Below, one piece after another: positions 5,574-14,702 of a DNA stretch of 43,745 bases. A program made the translations under genes and the position numbers. The stretch covers positions 1-43,745 of the forward strand of contig JBCCUL010000010.1 in assembly GCA_039197065.1 (NCBI GenBank). The letters are read 5' to 3'. This DNA is from JANQPX01 sp039197065. GTDB taxonomy: Bacteria; Pseudomonadota; Alphaproteobacteria; Geminicoccales; Geminicoccaceae. Positions within the stretch are counted from its first letter, which is position 1. Each line of letters begins with the position of its first letter. A model generated the notes under the pieces. It had not been told where the DNA came from and ran no database searches. It saw only the letters and a program-made list of their open reading frames with translations.

Positions 5574-8447
5574 TTACGCCGCTTCGATTCGGCAAAGCGT
5601 GGTCTTGGTTTCCTGCATGTTGGTCACCGAGTCGTACCCATACGTGCCAACCGTGTTCGAGGCCTCGCCCAGGACATAGGGATCGGCGCCGCTCGGATAT
5701 TTGTGACGCTGGTCCTCGCCCTGGAAATGGCCGCCGAAGTGGAAGGGCATGAAGGCAACGCCTCTGCCGACCCGCTCGGTCACCATGGCCATGACCTTGA
5801 CCTTGGAGCCTTCGGGCGAATGCACCCACATCATCTGGCCGTCCCGGATGCCGGCGGAGTTGGCATCGAAGGGGTTGAGCTCACAGAACATGTCCTGCTG
5901 CAGCTCGGCGAGCCACGGGTTGGAGCGGGTCTCGTCGCCGCCGCCCTCATATTCGACCAGGCGGCCGGATGTGAGGATGATCGGGAACTCGGTCGAGAAG
6001 TCCTGCTCCTGGATCGAGGCGTAGCGGGTCGGCAAGCGGTACATCTGCCGGTCCTCATAGGTCGGGTAGTCCTCGACCAGATCGCGCCTCGGCGTGTAGA
6101 GGGGCTCCCGGTGCAGCGGAACGGGGTCCGGGAAGTTCCAGACTACGCAGCGCGCCTTGGCGTTGCCGAAGGGGGCGCATTCATGCTCGATCGCGACCCG
6201 CTGGATGCCGCCCGAAAGGTCGGTCTTCCAGTTGGTCTTGTCGCCGGCGACCGCTTCGATCGAGGCGCGCTCCTCGTCGGTGAGATCACCGTCCCAGCCA
6301 AGCTCCTTCAGCATGGCCATGGTGAACTCGGGATAGCCGTCCTCGATCTCCGAGCCTTCGCTGAACGAGCCCTCGGCGAGGAGGTTGTCGCCATCCCGCT
6401 CGACGCCGAAGCGTGCGCGGAAGGTGAGGCCGCCTTCGGAGACCGGCTTCGAGGTGTCGTAAAGGTTCGGCGTGCCGGGATGGCCCATCTCGGGGGTGCC
6501 CCAGCAGGGCCAGGGCAGGCCGAAATACTCGCCGTCGCAGGGACCGCCGACCGCAAGGAGGGTGGTCTTGTCGAAGGTGTGCTGATTTTCCATGTGCAGC
6601 TTCAGGCGCTCCGGCGAGTGGCCGGTATAGCCGATGGTCCACATGCCGCTGTTGATCTCGCGGAGCGTGTCCTCGACCGAGGGCGAGCCGTTTTCGACCG
6701 GGATATTCTTGAACATCTCGTCCGCGAAACCGAACTTCTCGGCGAAGGCGTAGATGATGTCCTGATCCGGCCGGCTTTCGAACAGCGGATCGACCACCGT
6801 CTCCCGCCACTGGATCGAGCGGTTGGACGCGGTCACCGAGCCGTAGGTCTCGAACTGTGTGCAGGCCGGCAGCAGGTAGCAGCCGTCCTGACGGTCGTGG
6901 AGCACGGCGGTCATGGTGGGGTAGGGGTCGATCACCACCAACATGTCCAGCTTTTCCATCGCCGTCTTCATCTCGGGAAGACGGGTCTGGGAGTTCGGCG
7001 CGTGGCCCCAGAAGACCATGGCGCGGACATTGTCCGGCTGGTCCATATTGGCCTTGTCCTCGAGCACGCCGTCGATCCAGCGGGACACCGGCATGCCGGC
7101 GGTCTCCATCAGGTCCTTCGACTGGAACTGGCCGAGCAGATAGTCGTGCTCGACGTCCCAGACGCGCGCCCAGTGCTTCCAGGAGCCTTCCTTCAGGCCG
7201 TAATAGCCGGGCAGGGTGTGGGAGAGCACGCCGAGGTCGGTGGCGCCCTGGACGTTGTCGTGGCCGCGGAAGATGTTGGTGCCGCCGCCCGACTTGCCCA
7301 TGTTGCCGAGTGCGAGCTGCAGCACGCAGTAGGCGCGGGTGTTGTTGTTGCCGTTGGTGTGCTGGGTGCCGCCCATGCACCAGATGACGGTGCCGGGGCG
7401 GTTGTTGGCGAGGGTGCGGGCGACGCGCTTCAGCTGGGAGCCGGGTGCGCCGGTAACGCGCTCGACCTCCTCAGGCGTCCACTTCTTCACCTCTTCCTTG
7501 ATCTGGTCCATGCCCCAGACGCGCTGGTTGATGAACTGCTGGTCTTCCCACTCATTGTCGAAGATGTGCCAGAGCAGGCCCCAGACCAGCGCCACATCGG
7601 TGCCGGGACGGAAGCGCACATATTCGTCAGCATGGGCGGCCGTGCGCGTAAAGCGCGGATCGCAGACGATCAAGGGTGCGTTGTTCTGCTCCTTCGCCTT
7701 CAGCAGATGCAGAAGCGAGACCGGGTGGGCTTCCGCCGGGTTGCCGCCGATCAGGAACATCGCACGGGAATTGTGGATGTCGTTGTAGCTGTTGGTCATC
7801 GCGCCATAGCCCCAGGTGTTAGCGACACCTGCGACCGTGGTGGAGTGACAGATACGCGCCTGGTGGTCGACATTGTTCGTCCCCCAGAACGCCGCAAATT
7901 TTCTGAACAAGTAGGCCTGCTCGTTCGAGTGTTTCGCCGAACCGAGCCAGTAAACCGAGTCGGGGCCCGACTCCTCGCGGATCGACATCATGCCGTCGCC
8001 GATCTCGTTGATCGCGTCCTCCCAGGACATGCGCTCCCACTTACCGCCGACCAGCTTCATCGGGTATTTGAGCCGGCGCTCGCCATGGGCGTGCTCGCGG
8101 ACCGCGGCGCCCTTGGCGCAATGGGCGCCGAGATTGAACGGGCTGTCGAAGCCGGGCTCCTGGCCGACCCAGACACCATCCTGAACCTCGGCGAGCACGG
8201 TGCAGCCGACAGAGCAATGGGTGCAGATAGACTTCTTGATCTCGACATTGGCGGCGGCCGCGGTCTGGGCCTTGGCCTTGGTCACCATCCCGCCGGACAG
8301 AACGCCGGCCGCGGCGACACCGCCCGCCGTCAGGCCGGAGCGGCGCAGAAAGGTGCGGCGATCGACTGTATGGCCAGTGGTCATACTCGCAAATGCCTTA
8401 GCCAAGTGGGACGTGCCGGCGGCACCGTTGGTTTTCTTTCTAAGCAT
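5574..8447 (-). CDS. fdhA: formate dehydrogenase catalytic (alpha) subunit, Cys-type
   Basis: This 957-aa molybdopterin (Mo or W bis-MGD) oxidoreductase oxidises formate to CO2. The N-terminus carries a twin-arginine signal (DRRTFLRR, residues 29-36) followed by a hydrophobic stretch. A [4Fe-4S] site follows at C75/C78/C82/C110. The catalytic residue is a cysteine, Cys200 in ARICHSTTV, where the E. coli enzymes have selenocysteine, so no SECIS element is needed. Downstream blocks such as FLIGGNPAEAHPVS and GTQHTNGNNNTR match the family. The ATG at 8447 has GGAG 9 nt upstream and gives the long pre-Tat leader common in this group. It lies 27 bp after the small Tat-signal gene and 12 bp before fdhB. 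The protein is predicted to be periplasmic. Confidence 0.95.
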   Translation of the reverse strand: MLRKKTNGAAGTSHLAKAFASMTTGHTVDRRTFLRRSGLTAGGVAAAGVLSGGMVTKAKAQTAAAANVEIKKSICTHCSVGCTVLAEVQDGVWVGQEPGFDSPFNLGAHCAKGAAVREHAHGERRLKYPMKLVGGKWERMSWEDAINEIGDGMMSIREESGPDSVYWLGSAKHSNEQAYLFRKFAAFWGTNNVDHQARICHSTTVAGVANTWGYGAMTNSYNDIHNSRAMFLIGGNPAEAHPVSLLHLLKAKEQNNAPLIVCDPRFTRTAAHADEYVRFRPGTDVALVWGLLWHIFDNEWEDQQFINQRVWGMDQIKEEVKKWTPEEVERVTGAPGSQLKRVARTLANNRPGTVIWCMGGTQHTNGNNNTRAYCVLQLALGNMGKSGGGTNIFRGHDNVQGATDLGVLSHTLPGYYGLKEGSWKHWARVWDVEHDYLLGQFQSKDLMETAGMPVSRWIDGVLEDKANMDQPDNVRAMVFWGHAPNSQTRLPEMKTAMEKLDMLVVIDPYPTMTAVLHDRQDGCYLLPACTQFETYGSVTASNRSIQWRETVVDPLFESRPDQDIIYAFAEKFGFADEMFKNIPVENGSPSVEDTLREINSGMWTIGYTGHSPERLKLHMENQHTFDKTTLLAVGGPCDGEYFGLPWPCWGTPEMGHPGTPNLYDTSKPVSEGGLTFRARFGVERDGDNLLAEGSFSEGSEIEDGYPEFTMAMLKELGWDGDLTDEERASIEAVAGDKTNWKTDLSGGIQRVAIEHECAPFGNAKARCVVWNFPDPVPLHREPLYTPRRDLVEDYPTYEDRQMYRLPTRYASIQEQDFSTEFPIILTSGRLVEYEGGGDETRSNPWLAELQQDMFCELNPFDANSAGIRDGQMMWVHSPEGSKVKVMAMVTERVGRGVAFMPFHFGGHFQGEDQRHKYPSGADPYVLGEASNTVGTYGYDSVTNMQETKTTLCRIEAA

Positions 8448-8474
8448 GGTCTTCTCCAGCTTCGCCAGCGGGCG

Positions 8475-8672
8475 CTAGAAGCGCGCGAGATCGTAGGCTT
8501 GCTTCACATGGGCGGTTTCACGATAGCCGGCAGCTTTATCGCTCGGCGTCTCGGCCTCGGCGGGAGACGTCGAACCGAGGGCGGCTGCGGCAGCTCCGGA
8601 AGCCGCCCCGACGCTTGCAAATTTCAAGAAGTCGCGACGCTTGGCTGCCGTCGGTTTCTCGTTCTTGTCCAT
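8475..8672 (-). CDS. small twin-arginine signal protein of fdh locus
   Basis: A 65-aa protein found beside alphaproteobacterial fdh genes and usually annotated as a formate dehydrogenase region Tat-target protein. The start at 8672 follows GGTGGAGAG; the frame runs upstream to 8729, but that part looks untranslated. KRRDFLKF (residues 11-18) followed by an Ala/Gly hydrophobic stretch is a twin-arginine signal with a cleavable end near AEA. Only about 25 residues remain after cleavage (KAAGYRETAHVKQAYDLARF), with no cofactor motif. It lies between the chaperone gene and fdhA. Its function is unknown; a structural or assembly role is inferred from synteny. Confidence 0.85.
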   Translation of the reverse strand: MDKNEKPTAAKRRDFLKFASVGAASGAAAAALGSTSPAEAETPSDKAAGYRETAHVKQAYDLARF

Positions 8673-8808
8673 CTCTCCACCTCGTTCGTTTCGCCGATCC
8701 CGCGTTTCACGTTTCCTCGGCCTAACCACAATTTATCCAAAGCGACCTTAACATCCGGTTCTCTTTGCCTTCAGCCGGCTCGCTCCATCCATCAATCCTC
8801 GTCTTCGC

Positions 8809-9426
8809 TCAAGCCGCCATGGCGAAAGCGGTGGTTTCGATCTCCATGAACACCCGTCCGAGCGTGCCGATCGGGGTGTAAAGCGTCGCCGCCTTCGCGT
8901 TCTCCAGGTCCGTGAAGAAACGACCCGCCCAGGGCGCCATATGCTGATCGAAGAAGCGTTTCTGCTCGTCGATATCGAGCGGTTCACCGAAATCACCCAT
9001 GATCAAACCGGCCATCATCTCCGAAAGCGCCGCGATGTGATCCTCGGGCTCTGACGTCTCGTCCGCCCTGGCCATGCCGAGGCCGGCCATATCGCGTCGA
9101 AGAATCGCCAGCGGCTTCTCGTTCAGGAAACCGGTCATGTAGAAGGAGCCATAAGGCATGAGTTCGCCTCGGCCCATGCCGATGAACAGCTCGTGATATT
9201 CCTTGGAGGCCTTGGCTTCGTCGGTTCTTTGAGCCAAGCGCGCGAGCAAAGCCAGCGCTTGCCCGAGATCGGTATCATCGCCGGTGAAGTTCGACGCCAG
9301 CTGCAGGAGGGGGGCGTCGGGTGGCTTGGCAAGGAAGCGCGCCAGCAAACGGTATTGGCTTGCCCGAAGTTCATCTTCAGGCAGAACAACCCATGCTCGC
9401 TCCGACTTCACTCTTGATGCCGTCAT
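8809..9426 (-). CDS. TorD/DmsD-family molybdoenzyme chaperone
   Basis: This 205-aa, all-helical cytoplasmic protein belongs to the TorD family, which binds Tat signals of molybdoenzymes and holds them for cofactor insertion before export. Visible features are the N-terminal YRLLARFLAKPPD block, the YHELFIGMGRGELMPYGSFY block (commonly F.G.G.....P..S.Y), and SEPEDHIAALSEMM, the EPDHI-type signature. It is near the usual length. It lies upstream of the Tat-signal gene and fdhA on the same strand, so FdhA is the likely client. The 191-bp gap before it may hold an extra promoter. Confidence 0.9.
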   Translation of the reverse strand: MTASRVKSERAWVVLPEDELRASQYRLLARFLAKPPDAPLLQLASNFTGDDTDLGQALALLARLAQRTDEAKASKEYHELFIGMGRGELMPYGSFYMTGFLNEKPLAILRRDMAGLGMARADETSEPEDHIAALSEMMAGLIMGDFGEPLDIDEQKRFFDQHMAPWAGRFFTDLENAKAATLYTPIGTLGRVFMEIETTAFAMAA

Positions 9427-9617
9427 CAGCCGGTCGTGCCGTCCCCTAATTGAAAACCGAGCGCTTGGCCGGAGAACCGGACACTACGCTGGATTTATTC
9501 TCGTTCTAAACTATCGCCAGAATTCGACCGTGGCAAGCATCAACCCAGGTCTCCGCTTAAGCCGCGGCCATCTGGTCCGAGTCCTAGGCAGTGAGCAAGC
9601 ACTAAACCTTTAGCTTT

Positions 9618-10235
9618 TCAGTTGTTTGCCTTTTGCCCGCCGTCTTCGGCGTTGGGCTCGGCGTCATCCGCTTCATCAGCGATCGGCTGCTGATCGACAG
9701 GCCTTTCGGACGTTGTCATGGGGCGATCAGAGGCGTCCTCGGCCTGTTCACCTGCGTTTTCAGCCGCATTGTCCCGGTCGCGAAGAAATCCGCGGCCGAC
9801 CTCGTAAGCTGTTTTCAGATGGGCGACGGTCTTGAACGATCCGGTGAGATCTTCGCCATAATCGATAAGCCCATCCAGATTGGCGAGGTCGGCTTTGACC
9901 CGCCAGAGCTTTCGAAGGGCTTTGGTTTTCAGTTCCTTCGGCACGCCGGCCTGCATGAACATGCTGAAATCCGAGCCGGGTCCGAGACTGTCGATATCGG
10001 GGAGGCTGGCCACATCGAATTCAGGCGGCTCGCCGGTCTCGTCCGTTACGGGACCGGCATCTGCAGCGGCGAGATCGCCTAGTGCCTCGGCCTCGCGCAG
10101 ATCCGCTGAGACCGCCGATGGCGTCTCTTCCACTGCCTTGGCTTCGGCCTTCCGCCTCGACCAGCGACCGAGAAAGCCTCCTTCCTCTAGGGCAACCTCG
10201 GGTCGATCGTCTGCTTCTCCTTTACGCGCGACCAT
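9618..10235 (-). CDS. DUF3306 protein of fdh locus
   Basis: A 205-aa acidic protein of the DUF3306 family, recognisable by GGFLGRWSRRKAEAKA near its N-terminus (residues about 19-34) and the central block SDFSMFMQAGVPKELKTKAL...LWR. I place the start at the ATG at 10235, which has GGAGG 5 nt upstream; the open frame runs further back to 10343, inside the preceding gene. It overlaps the DUF3305 gene by 14 bp, so translation is probably coupled. The C-terminal third is low-complexity, rich in Glu/Asp/Ala. The function is unknown. The family is repeatedly found with formate dehydrogenase genes, so a maturation role is inferred. Confidence 0.85.
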   Translation of the reverse strand: MVARKGEADDRPEVALEEGGFLGRWSRRKAEAKAVEETPSAVSADLREAEALGDLAAADAGPVTDETGEPPEFDVASLPDIDSLGPGSDFSMFMQAGVPKELKTKALRKLWRVKADLANLDGLIDYGEDLTGSFKTVAHLKTAYEVGRGFLRDRDNAAENAGEQAEDASDRPMTTSERPVDQQPIADEADDAEPNAEDGGQKANN

Positions 10236-10767
10236 TGCCGCCTCCGGATCGATGGTCGGCAACGCCATTCGGCCGGCGGCTGAAACCCGCATCGTCGGGA
10301 TGATAGCGCTTCCGCTTTCGCTTCTTGAAGGGTTCGTCCACATGGTGATGGTCGCAAAAGGCCTGCACCCAGGCGACGACGGCCTCCGGCATGGTCACGC
10401 CCTCGACGATATCGTCGCCGGCATCCAGATAATCCTGGGCCTGAAACGCCGATGCGGTCACCAGCAACGGGGTGAAGTCATCCTTGATCGCCGGATCGTC
10501 ACTGGAGCGGAGCACCACGAAGAGCCTCGGCGGGTTGTCGTTGAGATTGGTCTTGTAGGCGAGCGTTTCCTTGCGGTGCAGCTCAAGCGGCAGGGTCGCC
10601 ATATGATAATGGGTCCAGCCATCGCCGCTGAGCATCGGTTTCCTCGAGGTCACGGGCCCAGCGCCCGGCAGGACGCCGACCGGCTTCCAGACCACCTTCT
10701 GCCAGCGATTGTTCAATTCGCGCCGCTCGACCACGATCCCGACCGGCATGGAAATCAGCTTGTCCAT
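10222..10767 (-). CDS. DUF3305 protein of fdh locus
   Basis: A 181-aa soluble protein of the DUF3305 family. The core includes PVGIVVERRELNNRWQKVVW, GDGWTHYHMATLPLELHRKETLAYKTNL and PPRLFVVLRS. The C-terminus has a basic KKRKRKRYHPDD stretch, which is often seen and of unknown meaning. It is the first gene of the leftward fdh operon and overlaps DUF3306 by 14 bp. An AT-rich region (about 10770-10800, including TATAAAAT on the minus strand) precedes it. The biochemical role is unknown; synteny with fdh genes suggests a part in making or running the enzyme. Confidence 0.85.
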   Translation of the reverse strand: MDKLISMPVGIVVERRELNNRWQKVVWKPVGVLPGAGPVTSRKPMLSGDGWTHYHMATLPLELHRKETLAYKTNLNDNPPRLFVVLRSSDDPAIKDDFTPLLVTASAFQAQDYLDAGDDIVEGVTMPEAVVAWVQAFCDHHHVDEPFKKRKRKRYHPDDAGFSRRPNGVADHRSGGGNGRA

Positions 10768-10964
10768 GAATTTTATACTAATCTTATTCTAAGAAGTATG
10801 CCAGCCAATTGAAATGCTTGGCAGACGCTGCGTTAGGGATCAAGATCCTGTCCATGCTCTTGAGATCAAGGGAGGCAGTTCGTGCAACTGAGCGACATTC
10901 TCGCTGCGTCGCTTCACATGGCCTTCCCGCACATCAATCATGTCAGAACTGACGGCGGAGAACG
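10768..10964. promoter_or_regulatory. divergent promoter region of the fdh locus
   Basis: This 197-bp region separates the leftward fdh operon from the rightward polyferredoxin gene. It is AT-rich next to the DUF3305 start, and holds TGCCA...TGGCA arms at 10799-10824. I tested it for a sigma-54 promoter and found the GG-to-GC spacing wrong (8 instead of 10). No clear FNR box is seen. Confidence 0.4.
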
Positions 10965-13019
10965 ATGGCAGCTACGAAAAAGGTCCTGGTCTGCAATTGC
11001 GAAGTCAGCATGGCGCTGGATGGGGAGGGGCTGGCCAAGGCGCTGGATCGGGATGAGCCCATCGAGGTCTACACCCAGCTTTGCCGGGCGCAGATCGAGC
11101 GCTTCAAAAAGATCGTCGGGGACGATGGCCCGATCTTAGTCGGGTGCACGCAGGAAGCGCCACTGTTCGAGGAGACCCGAGCGGAAGTCGCGTCCGACAC
11201 CGAGGTGGCTTATGTCAACCTCCGCGAGCGGGCCGGCTGGTCCGATGAGAGCGCGGAGGCTGGCCCCAAGATCGCCGCCCTGATCGCCGAAGCCAGCCTC
11301 GACATTCCGGCGACGCCGAGCGTCACCATGAAGAGTGAGGGGCAATGCCTGATCTATGGCCAGGGGCAGCAGGCGCTGGATGCGGCGCGGCAACTGGCCT
11401 CCAGGCTCGCCGTCACCTTGATGTTCACCGAAGCGGACGACGCCTTTCCGCCGGATCGCATCGATATGCCGGTCTTCAAAGGTCGCATCGCAGGCGCCAG
11501 CGGCCATCTCGGGAGCTTCCAGCTCACGGTCGACGGCTTCGCCACGATGAACGTGTCCTCAAAGCCTAAGCTGACCTTCGGCCAGCCGAAGGACGGCGTC
11601 GATGCCCAGGCCGACCTTATTCTCGATCTCTCAGGCGGGGCACCTCTCTTTCCGGCCCATGAGAAGCGGGACGGCTATTTCCGGCCGGATCCCGGCAATC
11701 CCGCAGCCGTGCAGCGAGCACTCTTCGATCTCACCGACATGGTCGGCGAATTCGAAAAGCCGGTCTATGTCGATTTCAAGGCCGATCTCTGCGCCCATTC
11801 AAGAAGCCAGAAAACCGGCTGCACCCGCTGCCTGGATGTCTGCCCCGCCGCCGCGATCCAGCCGAACGGCGATGTGGTGGCGATCGACCCCTTCCTTTGC
11901 GGCGGCTGCGGCGGCTGCAACAGCGTCTGCCCCACGGGCGCCGCCGCTTATGCCTTTCCACCGGCTCAATCCGTGCTGCAACGTCTTAGAAGCCTGCTGG
12001 GCAGCTTCATCAAAGCAGGCGGCGAGGCGCCGGTGCTCCTGGTCCATGACGAAACCCATGGCACGGCGCTGATCAGCGCGGTGGCGCGAATGGGCCGGGG
12101 CCTTCCGGCGCGCGTCATTCCGTTTGCCGTCAATGAAGTGACCCAGCTCGGCCTGGACGCCATCCTCGCCGCCTTCGCCTACGGCGCCGAGCGCATGATC
12201 TTCCTGATCCCCGAAAAGCGTCGGGGCGAGATCTCCGGCCTCAAGCAACAGGGGGACTATGCCCACGCCATCCTCGACGGTCTCGGTCATGGCGGCAGGC
12301 GCATCGATCTCCTGATCGAGAGCGATCCCGATGCGCTCGAAGCAGCATTGTGGGCGGAAACGCCCGGCCGTGCGCTGCCGCACGGGGACTTCCTTCCGCT
12401 CGGCCAGAAGCGTTCGCTTTTGCGCGCCGCTCTCGACGCCCTGTACGAAAACGCGCCGGAAAAGCCCGATCGCATCGCGCTTCCGGCAGGCGCCCCCTTC
12501 GGCCGCGCCGTGGTCGATGCCGAGGGTTGCACCCTTTGCCTCGCCTGCGTCAGCGCCTGTCCAACCGGGGCCTTGTCCGACAATGCCGAGATGCCCCAGC
12601 TCCGCTTCCAGGAGGACGCCTGCGTGCAATGCGGGCTTTGCGTAAACACTTGTCCTGAAAGCGTTATTTCGCTCGAGCCGAGCCTAAGTTTCGAAGACGA
12701 CGCCAGGTTGCCCGCGGTAGTCAAGGAGGAGGAACCCTTCCAGTGCATTCGCTGCGGCAAGCCATTCGGCACCAAGAGCTCGATCGAGAAGATCGTCGCC
12801 ATGCTGGGCGAAAAACACTCGATGTTTCAAGACGATAGCGCGATCGACAGGATCCGCATGTGCGAGGATTGCCGAGTGGTCGTGCAGTTCGAGACCAAAG
12901 ACAACCCTATGGCCGGCCCTGCCAAGGCGCCGGTGCGCACCACAGACGACTACTTACGCGAACGCGAAGAAATCGAGGCTGCGAGAAAGAAAATGAAAGA
13001 CGAGGGCGAGACAGGCTAA
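10965..13019 (+). CDS. polyferredoxin of fdh locus, 684 aa
   Basis: A large 4Fe-4S electron-transfer protein divergently transcribed from the fdh operon, a gene often seen beside alphaproteobacterial fdh genes. The N-terminus has VCNCEVSMALDG and a conserved C40/C61 region. Two bacterial-ferredoxin modules follow: C276/286/289/293 with C312/315/318/322, and C522/525/528/532 with C553/556/559/563, so four clusters are expected. The C-terminus adds two CxxC pairs (C594/597 and C633/636), possibly a zinc or extra Fe-S site. There is no signal peptide or membrane segment, so it is cytoplasmic, on the other side of the membrane from FdhA. GGCGGAGA precedes the ATG. The role is inferred to be electron transfer or maturation. 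Confidence 0.88.
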   Translation: MAATKKVLVCNCEVSMALDGEGLAKALDRDEPIEVYTQLCRAQIERFKKIVGDDGPILVGCTQEAPLFEETRAEVASDTEVAYVNLRERAGWSDESAEAGPKIAALIAEASLDIPATPSVTMKSEGQCLIYGQGQQALDAARQLASRLAVTLMFTEADDAFPPDRIDMPVFKGRIAGASGHLGSFQLTVDGFATMNVSSKPKLTFGQPKDGVDAQADLILDLSGGAPLFPAHEKRDGYFRPDPGNPAAVQRALFDLTDMVGEFEKPVYVDFKADLCAHSRSQKTGCTRCLDVCPAAAIQPNGDVVAIDPFLCGGCGGCNSVCPTGAAAYAFPPAQSVLQRLRSLLGSFIKAGGEAPVLLVHDETHGTALISAVARMGRGLPARVIPFAVNEVTQLGLDAILAAFAYGAERMIFLIPEKRRGEISGLKQQGDYAHAILDGLGHGGRRIDLLIESDPDALEAALWAETPGRALPHGDFLPLGQKRSLLRAALDALYENAPEKPDRIALPAGAPFGRAVVDAEGCTLCLACVSACPTGALSDNAEMPQLRFQEDACVQCGLCVNTCPESVISLEPSLSFEDDARLPAVVKEEEPFQCIRCGKPFGTKSSIEKIVAMLGEKHSMFQDDSAIDRIRMCEDCRVVVQFETKDNPMAGPAKAPVRTTDDYLREREEIEAARKKMKDEGETG

Positions 13020-13107
13020 GTCAAAAACCCATCTCGCCACTCATCTTCATTTCAGGTTTAAAAGTCCCCGCAATCGGACACAGCGCCCGGTCAGCCCCGG
13101 ACCAACG

Positions 13108-13980
13108 TCAAGGCCGCGGCGCCCCGCCGCTGATCTCGACGCGGCGGTTCTCCTGCTCACGGGTGCCGTCGGGCAGTACGATCCGCGGCTTCCGTTCGCC
13201 ATGCCACTCCACATTGACATCGCCACTGAAACCGCTGGCTTCGAGAGCGCTGGCAACGGCCTTGGCGCGCGCTCTGGAGAGCTGCTCGTTATAGGCGTCG
13301 CTGCCGGAGGAGTCGGTGTGGCCTGAGACGGTGATAGGGCCGCTGATGTTGGCGCTCCCGATCTTGTCGAGGAGGCCATCGAGGGTGGCGAGCGCCACCG
13401 GCGTCAGGTTGGATTGGTTCCAGGGGAAGAAGACCAGATGCGTGCCGCCGATATCGCCGGAGAGACTATCTTCGAGAGCAGCAAGCTCTTCGCCGAAACG
13501 CGCCTTGCACTCCTCGATCAGCGCCGGCGCTTTGCCTTCCTCGGTGCGCTCGATCCAGCAATCGAAGGCTGTCTGAGCGTTGGCGGCTCGCCAGGGCGCT
13601 TTCTTCCGTCCGCCCTGGTCGAAGGCCCCCATCAGCCTGGCGCGGGCCAATGTCAGCTCATCGACGTTACCTGCGGGGACCGTGCGCTCGGCAAGCTCGT
13701 CAGGCAGGACGGTCTCGCCCTTCGCCGAGTCCACGGCCTTGAAGGCGAAATGGACGAAATCGGTGAGATCGGCTTCGTCATACTGCTCGTCGCCATAGTC
13801 GAGATAGCCCTGTCGCAGGCCCTGATTGAACTTCGGTCCCTGCGGCTGCATGGCGCGCACAGCGTCATATTCGTAACGCACCACCTCGATATCATCGACC
13901 AGCTCGGGATCATATTGTGTGCAGGCGGCGACGCCGGCCAGCAGCGATAGTGTCAAACCTTTTCTCATCATCCGTTGCAT
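13108..13980 (-). CDS. OmpA-family lipoprotein
   Basis: A predicted outer-membrane lipoprotein: signal peptide with lipobox GVAAC (Cys20 from the first Met). The second Met at 13968 is an equally good start. Residues about 175-290 form an OmpA-like peptidoglycan-binding domain with the typical block GHTDSSGSDAYNEQLSRARA and C-terminal ENRRVEI. The middle region (residues 25-170) is unlike known domains to me and has one cysteine pair. Such proteins tie the outer membrane to the cell wall. It lies convergent with the polyferredoxin gene, 88 bp away, and stands alone. Confidence 0.88.
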   Translation of the reverse strand: MQRMMRKGLTLSLLAGVAACTQYDPELVDDIEVVRYEYDAVRAMQPQGPKFNQGLRQGYLDYGDEQYDEADLTDFVHFAFKAVDSAKGETVLPDELAERTVPAGNVDELTLARARLMGAFDQGGRKKAPWRAANAQTAFDCWIERTEEGKAPALIEECKARFGEELAALEDSLSGDIGGTHLVFFPWNQSNLTPVALATLDGLLDKIGSANISGPITVSGHTDSSGSDAYNEQLSRARAKAVASALEASGFSGDVNVEWHGERKPRIVLPDGTREQENRRVEISGGAPRP

Positions 13981-14111
13981 GGGTCTACCGCGCTCTCTTA
14001 AAGGTTTCCGATCTGACCGGCGATCAGGATTAGCCTGCTGCCTTCATCCGATGGGATCGAGCCATCGATCGTTCGGCCGCATAATTTTCGAGGACATCTG
14101 CCGGACAGGTG

Positions 14112-14465
14112 TCATAGCTCTCGATGAGCAAAGAAAGTCTCAACTTCCTGGATAGCCTCTTGAATGGCGTCGATCTGATCGTTGGATGGCGGGGAGAACT
14201 CCGCCTGGCGTGCCAGTGTTGCCACACGCCTTGCGCCTAGATTGGCGCTGGCGCCCTTCAAAGCATGAGCTTCAGCTGACCAGCCACGCTCTTCCTTCAG
14301 CGCTTCCTGCATGCGCTTCAGATAGCCCCTTGACGTACTGACGAAGAGCTCGGCCAGTTCGCCCTCGAGAGCCTTGTCTCCTTCTGTGAAGGAGCTGAGA
14401 TGGGCCTCGTCGATGATCGACAGGTCTTCCGGGGCTGGTTCGTCACTGGCTGCCGGATGTGTCAA
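14112..14465 (-). CDS. histidine phosphotransfer (Hpt) domain protein
   Basis: A stand-alone 117-aa Hpt protein. The helical core has the phospho-acceptor motif AHALKGASANLGA with His67, preceded by a SRGYLKRMQEAL helix. Hpt proteins relay phosphate between hybrid kinases and response regulators. No kinase or regulator gene is nearby, so the partners are elsewhere. The length is typical of orphan Hpts. It does not look like ChpT, which is larger and carries a degenerate ATPase domain. Confidence 0.85.
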   Translation of the reverse strand: MTHPAASDEPAPEDLSIIDEAHLSSFTEGDKALEGELAELFVSTSRGYLKRMQEALKEERGWSAEAHALKGASANLGARRVATLARQAEFSPPSNDQIDAIQEAIQEVETFFAHREL

Positions 14466-14702
14466 AGCGTGCCTCCAAGCGAGGCCTTCCCGTCAAAGCG
14501 AATGATGTCAGCTCGGACCATCGGGCGCGACAACGACAAGAATTTCGACCCCAAAGATTTATTCAACCATAGATGTATATTTGTTTTGTCCGAATTTCTG
14601 CAAACGTCAAGATTTTTCTGCGGCTTAACGATAGCCGTTGAGACATTCAGGTGCCTTTGAGGGTCCGATCAGCCTATGAAGGCATAGAAGAACGAGAACC
14701 GG

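Noticed and set aside
5313..8849. 1178-aa open frame antisense to fdhB, fdhA and the Tat-signal gene
   Set aside because: It mirrors the GC3-biased codons of the real genes, has biased composition with no domain, and the opposite strand encodes clear FDH subunits.
10820..10842. Possible sigma-54 promoter (TTGGCAGACGCTGCG) before the polyferredoxin gene
   Set aside because: The GG-to-GC spacing is 8, not the required 10.
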